Positions 1-5,810 of a DNA stretch of 6,169 nt are shown here, in pieces. The first letter of the stretch is position 1. Each line of letters starts with the position of its first letter. The stretch lies in assembly GCA_900770215.1 (NCBI GenBank), contig CAAGJW010000081.1, positions 1-6,169 on the forward strand, in the 5' to 3' direction. This stretch comes from Bacteroidales bacterium (GTDB lineage: Bacteria > Bacteroidota > Bacteroidia > Bacteroidales > Muribaculaceae). The notes under the pieces were generated by a model. The model was not told the origin of the DNA. It saw nothing but the letters and a program-made list of their open reading frames with translations, and ran no database searches. The translations under genes were made by a program, and so were the position numbers.

Positions 1-18
1 AAAAGCACCCGCGTTAGG

Positions 19-52
19 AACCGCCGTATGCCGAACGGCACGTACAGTGGTG
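19..52 (+). ncRNA. Group II intron domain V hairpin (catalytic core)
   Basis: Domain V binds the catalytic metal ions in group II intron splicing. Visible pairs are 20-51, 21-50, 22-49, 23-48 (G.U), 24-47, 26-45, 27-44 and 28-43; then 29-40, 30-39, 31-38 and 32-37 closing the loop at 33-36. Position 25-46 is a C-A mismatch. A CGC triad, rather than the commoner AGC, is known in some intron classes. Confidence 0.7.
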
Positions 53-75
53 TGAGAGGTCGGTAAACACGAAAA

Positions 76-113
76 TAGGAGATAAACACCCTATGATTAG
101 TGTTTACCTCCTA
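76..113 (+). repeat. Inverted repeat, probable group II intron domain VI stem
   Basis: Positions 76-89 pair with 100-113 over 14 positions with a single A-C mismatch (82-107; a G.U pair if read on the minus strand) and a 10-base loop. A third copy of the arm (GGTAAACAC at 62-70) could pair perfectly with 100-108 instead, so two exclusive folds are possible. A113 lies 7 bases from the proposed intron end at 119 and is the best candidate branch-point adenosine, though it would then have to be bulged rather than paired. Confidence 0.55.
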
Positions 114-131
114 CTCGATTGCCTGTGCAAC

Positions 132-156
132 AAAAAAGAGCGAGTAGAACCCGCTC
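132..156 (-). terminator. Intrinsic terminator of the tracrRNA
   Basis: On the minus strand, positions 156 to 138 fold into an 8-bp stem (GAGCGGGT with the complementary ACTCGCTC, one G.U pair) and a three-base loop. It is followed directly by six T residues (137 to 132). This is a textbook rho-independent terminator and also forms the last hairpin of the tracrRNA. Confidence 0.9.
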
Positions 157-208
157 CTAATGTTTTCACAACGGAATAATCCTTATTGTGAATTGCTTCA
201 AATTTGTA
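132..208 (-). ncRNA. tracrRNA of the type II-C CRISPR system
   Basis: This RNA pairs with the repeat part of the pre-crRNA so that the duplex can be processed and loaded into Cas9. Reading the minus strand from about 208, the first 24 nt (208 to 185) form the anti-repeat. It pairs with the first 25 nt of the crRNA-sense repeat, with one bulged U on the crRNA side and a terminal G.U pair. Next come a small nexus-like hairpin (GGATTATTCC, 182-173), a hairpin with a GAAA tetraloop (TGTGAAAACA, 170-161), and the terminator hairpin with its T tract. The total is about 77 nt. The AATAAGG after the duplex resembles the same region of the Neisseria II-C tracrRNA. Its orientation shows that the crRNA strand of the array is the minus strand. 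The 5' end is inferred from the promoter; the 3' end from the terminator. Confidence 0.9.
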
Positions 209-211
209 CTG

Positions 212-243
212 CAAATATAAATCTTATATCAACATATTCCAAA
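212..243 (-). promoter_or_regulatory. tracrRNA promoter, Bacteroidetes type (TTTG, N20, TATATTTG)
   Basis: On the minus strand TTTG (243-240) lies 20 bp before TATATTTG (219-212). This fits the Bacteroidetes primary sigma factor consensus (-33 TTTG, -7 TAnnTTTG, 19-21 bp apart). Transcription should start about 4-6 bases past the -7 box, near 206-208, which is the first base of the anti-repeat. Little or no 5' leader or 5' trimming would then be needed. Confidence 0.8.
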
Positions 244-283
244 AAAATTCAAGAAAAAATGCATCAGGCTCAATAGTTTTTTT

Positions 284-291
284 TATTTTTG
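284..291 (+). promoter_or_regulatory. Probable promoter -7 element for cas9-cas1-cas2
   Basis: TATTTTTG matches the Bacteroidetes -7 consensus TAnnTTTG and would start transcription near 296, leaving a 5' untranslated region of about 20 nt before the cas9 ATG. No convincing -33 TTG is seen 19-21 bp upstream, so the promoter may be weak. It is divergent from the tracrRNA promoter, with about 40 bp between the two elements. The short leader has no Shine-Dalgarno site and is A-rich, as is common in this phylum. Confidence 0.5.
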
Positions 292-316
292 TAAAAAATA
301 GTAAAACAAAACGATC

Positions 317-3300
317 ATGAAAAGAGTTTTAGGCCTGGACTTAGGTACCACAAGCATAGGATGGGCTGTAGTTGACCAAGCTGCATCTCAAGATGAAAAA
401 TCAAAGATTATAAAACTGGGAGTGAGAGTTAATCCCATCACAGTTGATGAACAAAGCAGCTTTGAAAACGGCAAGAGCATCACCACAACAGCCGACCGCA
501 CCCTCAAGCGAGGCATGCGTCGCAGCTTGCAACGCTACAAATTGCGGCGCGAGCATCTTGTCAATATTTTGAAAAAGCATAGCTTCATTACCGATGACAC
601 ACTCTTGAACGAGAATGGCAATGCGACAACATTTCAGACCTATCGACTGAGGGCGAAGGCTGCTCACGAGGAAATCTCGCTTGAGGAATTTGCCCGAGTT
701 CTACTCATGATAAATAAGAAGAGAGGATACAAGAGCAACCGTCGTGTCGACAGTCAAGAAGATGGCGAGCTCATCGATGGCATGGCAGTGGCCAAAAAGC
801 TCTACGACGAGCACATCACACCAGGAGAGTATGCTTGTCAAATTTTGCAGAGTGGCAAGCGCTATATTCCCAGCTTCTATCGTTCCGACCTGCAGAACGA
901 ATTTGACAAGATATGGAATTGCCAAACACAATTCTATCCACAAGTGCTCACAGCCGAACTCAAAGACAAACTTACCGACCGCAGTAAGAAAGATACCGAA
1001 AAAATCTTTTATGCAATACATCGCATTTCTTCTGCAACTATCAAAGACCGCAAGATGGCTACACTCACCGTTTACAAGTGGCGTGTGCAATCGCTCCGGC
1101 AACAGCTCGATTTAGAGCAGGTGGTCGCTGTGCTTGCCAGCCTGAATGGTGCTATCACGGGGGCAAGCGGTTACCTGGGCCACATCAGCGACAACAGCAA
1201 GGAGCTCTACTTCGGTCACATGACAGTGGGTGAGTACTTGATGCGAGGTCTTGAGCAAGATCCCCATTTCCGTGTGAAGAATCGCGTGTTCTATCGTCAG
1301 GACTATTTGAATGAGTTTGAACAGATATGGGAGACTCAGCGCCAATTTCATCCTGAGCTCACCCCCGAGCTTAAAGAGGAAATACGAGATACCGTGATTT
1401 TCTATCAGCGTAAACTCAAGTCGCAGAAGGGGCTCATTGCCTATTGCGAGCTTGAAGGGAAGCAGATTACTGTGAAGGTCGATGGCAAGGAGAAAAAAGT
1501 GATGACAGGCCCCAAGGTGTGTCCTCGCAGCATGCCGCTGTATCAAGAATTTAAAATGTGGCAGGTGATAAACAACTTGCGGGTGCAGTCCAAAATCGAT
1601 GGTACCGAAGTGCCTCTCACCATGGAACAGAAGAAACGACTGCATGACGAACTCAATGTTGAGGGTGACATGAAGGCCGCTCGGGTGCTCAAAGTGCTTG
1701 CCTTGAAGCCCAAAGATTATGGCATCAACTACGACGAGGTGCCAGGCAACACAACCAATGCCGCTCTTTTCAAGAAGTATAAGAACATCGTGGAATGGAC
1801 AGGCCACGACGTGGAAAAATATGACAAGCTATCGGCCAGCGAGAAAATTGCACTTGTAGAGTCGGTTTTCAAAGCACTCAAGTTCAATACCGATTTCCTC
1901 AGCGATGGCTGTGACGAGCAAAGCAAGGCATTCAGGCTGTGGCATCTGCTTTATTCCTATGAGGGTGACAACTCTAACACGGGCGTAGACAAGCTTGTTG
2001 AGCACATCAGTGCGTTGACAGCGCTGCCGGCCGAATATGCCAAGGCGGTGGCTCAAGTGAAATTTGACGACGATTACGGGTCGCTCAGCGCCAAGGCCAT
2101 CAAGAAGATTTTGCCCTACATGCAGCAAGGCATGATGTACAGCGAGGCTTGTGAGGCTGCAGGTTACCGTCATTCCAAGTCGTCGCTTACACGTGAGGAA
2201 ATTGCCAGCAAGCAACTGCTGCAGCATCTCGAGGTGTTGCCCAAAAACTCGCTGCGCAACCCCGTGGTTGAAAAAATCCTCAACCAGATGGTGCACGTGG
2301 TGAATGCCTGCCAGGATGCCTATGGCCACTTCGACGAGATTCATGTGGAGATGGCCCGTGAGCTCAAGCTCACCAGCAAGCAACGCGAGACTCGCACTAA
2401 GGCCTTGAACCAGCGCACAAGGGAGACTGAAGAAATCAAGCAGAAGTTGATAAAGGATTTCAACGTCCCTCATCCCAGCCGCAACGACATCATCAAGTAT
2501 CGCCTCTATATGGAGCTTGCTCCCAACGGGTTCAAAACACTCTATACTGATACTCCAATTCCCCACGAGAAGCTGTTTACCCGGGAGTTCAATATTGAGC
2601 ACATCATTCCTCAAGCCAAGATGTTTGACGACTCGTTCACCAACAAAACGCTTGAAACGGCCGAGGCTAATTTGGACAAGTCAAAGATGACGGCCTATGA
2701 CTATGTCCTCTCACGACAAGGCGAAGAGGGTGCCAAGCGCTACAGGGCTAAGATTGAAAAGCTCTTTGGCGCCTCCAATCCCAAGAAATGTGAGCGTCTG
2801 CTCATGCGCGAGGCCGACATCCCCGATGGTTTTCTGAATCGCGACTTGAGCGATTCGCAATACATTGCCAGGAAGGCTAAAGAGATGCTCGAAAAAATCA
2901 CTCGAGTGGTTGTTCCCACCACAGGTGCAATCACAGCCCGGTTGCGCGAAGACTGGCAAATCGTTGATGTGATGAAGGAACTTAATCTCGAAAAATATGA
3001 GAAACTCGGGCTTGTTGAGACCTATAATGACCGTGACGGCCGATGTGTGAAGCGCATCAAGGACTGGACCAAGCGCAACGATCATCGTCATCATGCCATG
3101 GATGCTCTCACCATCGCCTTCACTCAAACCAGCCACATTCAGTTGCTCAATCACCTCAATGCTCACGAGAGCGACGATATCAAGGCCAACGCCTATGCTC
3201 TCATGCGCAAGACCCTCACCAAGGGGGGCACATTCATTCCTCCCATGGAGGGATTCAGGGCTGAGGCACGCAGGCATCTCGCGGCTGTGCTGGTTTCGAT

Positions 3301-4399
3301 CAAAGCCAAAAACAAGGTAGTGACGCCACACGTGAACCGCATCAAGGGCACAGCTCATCATCAACTCACACTCACGCCTCGTGGCCAGTTGCACAATGAG
3401 ACGGTGTATGGCAAAAAGCAGTTTTATAGCACCAAAATGGAGAGGGTGGGGAAGAACTTTGATGTCGCCAAAATTGCAACTGTGTGCAAGAAAGTCTATC
3501 GGGAGGCTCTGCTTAGACGGTTGCAGCAGTATGGGGGCGACCCTGCCAAAGCTTTTACAGGAAAAAACTCGCTGGAAAAGAATCCGCTTTATCTCGACAG
3601 CAGGCAAATGGATGCTGTGCCAAGTAGTGTGAAAACCGTAACAATGGAGTCGATCTACACGATAAGGAAACCCCTTGACGCCAACTTGAAGCTTGACAAG
3701 GTGGTGGATCCTGGAGTGAGGAGAATTCTCCAGAAGCGTATCGATGAGTATGGCAGCGTGGAGAAGGCTTTCACCAATCTCGATGAGAACCCCGTTTGGC
3801 TCAACAAGGATGCTGGCGTCGACATTAAGCGCGTGACAATCAAGGGAGTGAATATTGCTACTGCCTTGCACGAGAAGCGCAACAACCGTGGCCAGTACAT
3901 TGAGAACGCCGATGGACAGCGCCAGCCCGCCGACTATGTGAGCACCAGCAACAATCACCATGTGGCAATCTTTGAGGATGAGCAAGGCAACCTGCACGAG
4001 CACATCGTGTCGTTCTACGAGGCTGTGGCTCTTGCCCAGTTAGGTCTGCCCATTGTAGACAAGCACTACAACAGCGATAAGGGTTGGAAGTTCCTGTACA
4101 CCATGAAGCGCAACGAGCTCTTCGTTGTGCCCGACTTGGAGCATGGTTTCAACCCTGCTGAGATTGACTTGATGGACGAGAGAAACTATCCCGCGATAAG
4201 CAAGCACCTGTATCGTGTGCAGAAGCTTGCAACAAAATATTACGTGTTCAGGTTGCATCTCGACACCAAGGTCGAAGAACTCAAAGCCTTGAGAGACATT
4301 CAGTGGAAACGGATCTCTACAGAAAATGGCTTGAAGGGTTTTGTGAAAGTGCGTGTCGACCACATTGGCCACATCGTGGCAGTGGGCGAGTACAATTGA
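317..4399 (+). CDS. cas9: Type II-C CRISPR-associated endonuclease Cas9
   Basis: RNA-guided DNA endonuclease: with crRNA:tracrRNA it binds PAM-flanked targets and cuts both strands. It has 1360 residues, long for II-C but normal for Bacteroides-type Cas9. RuvC-I is at the N terminus (GLDLGTTSIGW, catalytic D8), followed by the arginine-rich bridge helix at about 61-82. The REC lobe spans roughly 86-655. RuvC-II holds E678 (EIHVEMAREL). In HNH, IEHIIPQ gives H762, with N785 at the spacing of SpCas9 N863. RuvC-III has H926 and D929 (RHHAMDAL). WED and PAM-interacting regions run from about 1010 to the end (VRVDHIGHIVAVGEY). All catalytic positions are intact. Two internal duplications are visible: about 168-220 with 303-360, and about 1065-1118 with 1138-1188. 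The start is fixed by the RuvC-I motif beginning at residue 5. The closest match I recall is the Cas9 of Bacteroides fragilis. The PAM cannot be read from the sequence. Confidence 0.98.
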   Translation: MKRVLGLDLGTTSIGWAVVDQAASQDEKSKIIKLGVRVNPITVDEQSSFENGKSITTTADRTLKRGMRRSLQRYKLRREHLVNILKKHSFITDDTLLNENGNATTFQTYRLRAKAAHEEISLEEFARVLLMINKKRGYKSNRRVDSQEDGELIDGMAVAKKLYDEHITPGEYACQILQSGKRYIPSFYRSDLQNEFDKIWNCQTQFYPQVLTAELKDKLTDRSKKDTEKIFYAIHRISSATIKDRKMATLTVYKWRVQSLRQQLDLEQVVAVLASLNGAITGASGYLGHISDNSKELYFGHMTVGEYLMRGLEQDPHFRVKNRVFYRQDYLNEFEQIWETQRQFHPELTPELKEEIRDTVIFYQRKLKSQKGLIAYCELEGKQITVKVDGKEKKVMTGPKVCPRSMPLYQEFKMWQVINNLRVQSKIDGTEVPLTMEQKKRLHDELNVEGDMKAARVLKVLALKPKDYGINYDEVPGNTTNAALFKKYKNIVEWTGHDVEKYDKLSASEKIALVESVFKALKFNTDFLSDGCDEQSKAFRLWHLLYSYEGDNSNTGVDKLVEHISALTALPAEYAKAVAQVKFDDDYGSLSAKAIKKILPYMQQGMMYSEACEAAGYRHSKSSLTREEIASKQLLQHLEVLPKNSLRNPVVEKILNQMVHVVNACQDAYGHFDEIHVEMARELKLTSKQRETRTKALNQRTRETEEIKQKLIKDFNVPHPSRNDIIKYRLYMELAPNGFKTLYTDTPIPHEKLFTREFNIEHIIPQAKMFDDSFTNKTLETAEANLDKSKMTAYDYVLSRQGEEGAKRYRAKIEKLFGASNPKKCERLLMREADIPDGFLNRDLSDSQYIARKAKEMLEKITRVVVPTTGAITARLREDWQIVDVMKELNLEKYEKLGLVETYNDRDGRCVKRIKDWTKRNDHRHHAMDALTIAFTQTSHIQLLNHLNAHESDDIKANAYALMRKTLTKGGTFIPPMEGFRAEARRHLAAVLVSIKAKNKVVTPHVNRIKGTAHHQLTLTPRGQLHNETVYGKKQFYSTKMERVGKNFDVAKIATVCKKVYREALLRRLQQYGGDPAKAFTGKNSLEKNPLYLDSRQMDAVPSSVKTVTMESIYTIRKPLDANLKLDKVVDPGVRRILQKRIDEYGSVEKAFTNLDENPVWLNKDAGVDIKRVTIKGVNIATALHEKRNNRGQYIENADGQRQPADYVSTSNNHHVAIFEDEQGNLHEHIVSFYEAVALAQLGLPIVDKHYNSDKGWKFLYTMKRNELFVVPDLEHGFNPAEIDLMDERNYPAISKHLYRVQKLATKYYVFRLHLDTKVEELKALRDIQWKRISTENGLKGFVKVRVDHIGHIVAVGEYN

Positions 4400-4419
4400 C
4401 AATAGAAAGACTGCCAACG

Positions 4420-5358
4420 ATGATTAAGCGTACGTTATATTTCGGCAATCCGGCCTACTTGAGCCTCAGAAACGCCCAGTTGGTGCTTCGGCTGCCTGAG
4501 GTTGTGAAAAACGACACCTTGTCGGCTGTGGTGAAGAAGGAGCTTGAGCGCACCATTCCCATCGAGGATATAGGTGTTGTCATTCTCGATCACAAGCAGA
4601 TCACCATTACCCAGGGCTTGCTCGAGAAACTGATGGAAAACAATTGTGCAGTCATCACGTGCGATAGCACGCGCATGCCTGCAGGACTGTTGATGCCGCT
4701 CGATGTGCACTCGGTGCAGAGTGAGCGTTTCCGCGCCCAGGTCGACAGTTCCAAGCCGCTGCGCAAGCAATTGTGGCAGCAGACGGTGGCCGCCAAGATC
4801 GCCAACCAGGCTGCCATGCTGCATCGCGTGGAGCCAGCAACCGAGGTGGGCAACATGATGGCTTGGGCCCGGGCTGTGAAGAGCGACGATGCCATGAATC
4901 TTGAGGGCCGTGCGGCTGCCTACTATTGGCGTAATTTCTTTCCTGAGTGCGAGGGCTTTGTAAGGCATCGCGAGGGCGATGCCCCCAACCACATGCTCAA
5001 TTATGGCTACGCAATTTTGCGTGGGGTCATAGCGCGGGCCCTTGTTGGGTCGGGGCTGTTGCCCACGTTGGGCATACATCACCGCAACAAGTTTAATGCC
5101 TATTGCCTGGCCGATGACATCATGGAGCCCTATCGCCCCTTCGTCGACGAGGTGGTGAAACGCATGGTCAAGAAGTATGGCCTTCTCGATGACATCACGA
5201 CCGAAATGAAGCGCGACTTGCTTGCCATTCCCACTCTCGATGTGAGGATTGAGCGCAAGCGTAGTCCGCTCATGATTGCAGCCTCGGTCACCACCTCGTC
5301 GTTGGCGCGATGCTATGCAGGTGAATCCAGGTTGATATCCTATCCCGAGTTGGCATGA
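4420..5358 (+). CDS. cas1: CRISPR-associated endonuclease Cas1, type II
   Basis: Integrase subunit of the Cas1-Cas2 complex, which inserts new spacers at the end of the array. The protein has 312 residues from the ATG at 4420. The same frame stays open upstream to an ATG at 4303 inside cas9, but those 39 extra residues do not look like Cas1, while MIKRTLYFGNPAYLSL is a typical type II Cas1 start. The N-terminal beta domain (about 1-75) precedes the helical catalytic domain. Expected metal ligands are E162 (LEGRAAAYYW), H221 (LGIHHRNKFNAY) and E236 (LADDIMEPYRP); the H-to-E spacing of 15 equals that of S. pyogenes Cas1 as I recall it. The gene starts 20 bp after the cas9 stop with no strong ribosome site, so co-transcription with cas9 is likely. 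It appears intact. Confidence 0.97.
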   Translation: MIKRTLYFGNPAYLSLRNAQLVLRLPEVVKNDTLSAVVKKELERTIPIEDIGVVILDHKQITITQGLLEKLMENNCAVITCDSTRMPAGLLMPLDVHSVQSERFRAQVDSSKPLRKQLWQQTVAAKIANQAAMLHRVEPATEVGNMMAWARAVKSDDAMNLEGRAAAYYWRNFFPECEGFVRHREGDAPNHMLNYGYAILRGVIARALVGSGLLPTLGIHHRNKFNAYCLADDIMEPYRPFVDEVVKRMVKKYGLLDDITTEMKRDLLAIPTLDVRIERKRSPLMIAASVTTSSLARCYAGESRLISYPELA

Positions 5359-5371
5359 TACAACGACATCA

Positions 5372-5704
5372 ATGGACCGCCTTAGTGAATATCGTGTAAT
5401 GTGGGTAATGGTGTTCTACGACTTGCCGACCGAGACCAAAAAAGAGAGAAAGGTGGCAGCTCGATTCCGCAAGGATATCATGAAAGATGGTTTCACAATG
5501 TTCCAGTTTTCCATCTACCTGCGGCATTGCCCAAGTCGAGAAAATGCGCAGGTGCACATCAACCGTGTGAAGTCGATTTTGCCCGACTCAGGTACTGTGG
5601 GAATTTTGTGTGTTACCGATAAACAATTTGGCGCAATGGAACTATTTTATGGCACCAAGGAGAAAATCAAGGAGTATGGTCCCCAGCAATTGGAATTGTT
5701 TTAA
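5372..5704 (+). CDS. cas2: CRISPR-associated protein Cas2, type II
   Basis: Small ferredoxin-fold protein that dimerises and bridges two Cas1 dimers in the spacer integration complex. It has 110 residues. The first beta strand ends in the typical VFYDLPT, with the conserved aspartate D17, followed by a charged helix (KKERKVAARFRK) and the family block MFQFSIYLRHCPSRENA. The tail ends in QLELF, as in many type II Cas2 proteins. The start at 5372 is preferred over the internal ATG at 5399 because SEYRVMW, conserved in type II Cas2, lies before the latter. The gene begins 13 bp after the cas1 stop and closes the operon. Its stop codon lies inside the terminator inverted repeat. No csn2 or cas4 follows, which supports subtype II-C. 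Confidence 0.97.
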   Translation: MDRLSEYRVMWVMVFYDLPTETKKERKVAARFRKDIMKDGFTMFQFSIYLRHCPSRENAQVHINRVKSILPDSGTVGILCVTDKQFGAMELFYGTKEKIKEYGPQQLELF

Positions 5705-5743
5705 AAGAAAAAAGCCTGATACTTTCAGGCTTTTTTCTTTTAA
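5701..5743. terminator. Two-way intrinsic terminator between cas2 and the CRISPR array
   Basis: A perfect 19-bp inverted repeat (5701-5719 with 5725-5743) surrounds a 5-base loop. The GC part of the stem is GCCTGA with TCAGGC. Because the outer arms are an A tract and a T tract, a T-rich run follows the stem whichever strand is read. It can therefore stop the cas operon from the left and array transcription from the right. It overlaps the cas2 stop codon (5702-5704). Confidence 0.9.
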
Positions 5744-5810
5744 TGACACGAAATTTTTTTAACATGAAATCTTTGTATTACTTTGATTTGTAATAATTTA
5801 CAACCATTGA
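5744..5810. promoter_or_regulatory. AT-rich flank between cas2 terminator and array (leader or trailer)
   Basis: This 67-bp non-coding stretch adjoins the first repeat. It is AT-rich and contains a 6-bp palindrome (TATTAC at 5776-5781 with GTAATA at 5790-5795). It also has ATCTTTGTAT at 5769-5778, which matches ten bases of the repeat's crRNA-sense strand. By position it could be the integration leader; by transcription polarity it is downstream of the array. I see no complete plus-strand promoter in it. The sequence alone does not settle its role. Confidence 0.45.

Larger units (their letters stand above)
1..119 (+). mobile_element. 3' end of a group II intron (domains V and VI), truncated by the window edge
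   Basis: The stretch carries hallmarks of a bacterial group II intron tail. At about 19-52 a domain V-like hairpin has a 9-position lower helix (20-28 with 43-51), a two-base bulge (CG at 41-42), a short upper helix and a four-base loop (33-36). The likely catalytic triad is C22-G23-C24, with the expected G.U wobble (G23 with U48). A domain VI-like stem-loop follows, and the tail ends in CTACTCGAT, a typical intron 3' end, placing the boundary near 119. The intron body and any reverse transcriptase/maturase gene would lie to the left, outside the window. One blemish is a C25-A46 mismatch in the lower helix, which may be a decay mutation. The call is by motif and structure recognition only; the exact boundary is an inference. 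Confidence 0.75.

Noticed and set aside
76..113. A stand-alone terminator or regulatory RNA
   Set aside because: The stem sits where domain VI of the intron is expected and ends in the typical intron tail; only a short T run (TTTT) follows it on the minus strand and none on the plus strand.
185..208. A stray degenerate CRISPR repeat upstream of cas9
   Set aside because: Only the pairing half of the repeat is present, in inverted sense, with a promoter before it and a terminator after it; this is the tracrRNA anti-repeat.
2711..4003. 430-codon open frame on the minus strand within cas9
   Set aside because: It lies wholly opposite cas9, shows no recognisable domain, and is best explained as a shadow of the cas9 codon pattern. 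The other minus-strand frames within cas9 and cas1 are rejected likewise.
4303..4419. Longer cas1 reading frame starting inside cas9
   Set aside because: The extra 39 residues overlap the cas9 end in another frame and do not resemble Cas1; the ATG at 4420 starts a typical Cas1 N terminus 20 bp after the cas9 stop.
5399..5704. Shorter cas2 starting at the internal ATG
   Set aside because: It would lose the conserved SEYRV segment that starts the first beta strand in type II Cas2.
5769..5785. Plus-strand leader promoter driving the array rightward
   Set aside because: AATCTTTG and TTACTTTG only partly fit TAnnTTTG, no TTG lies 19-21 bp upstream, and the tracrRNA anti-repeat shows that functional crRNA is made from the minus strand.
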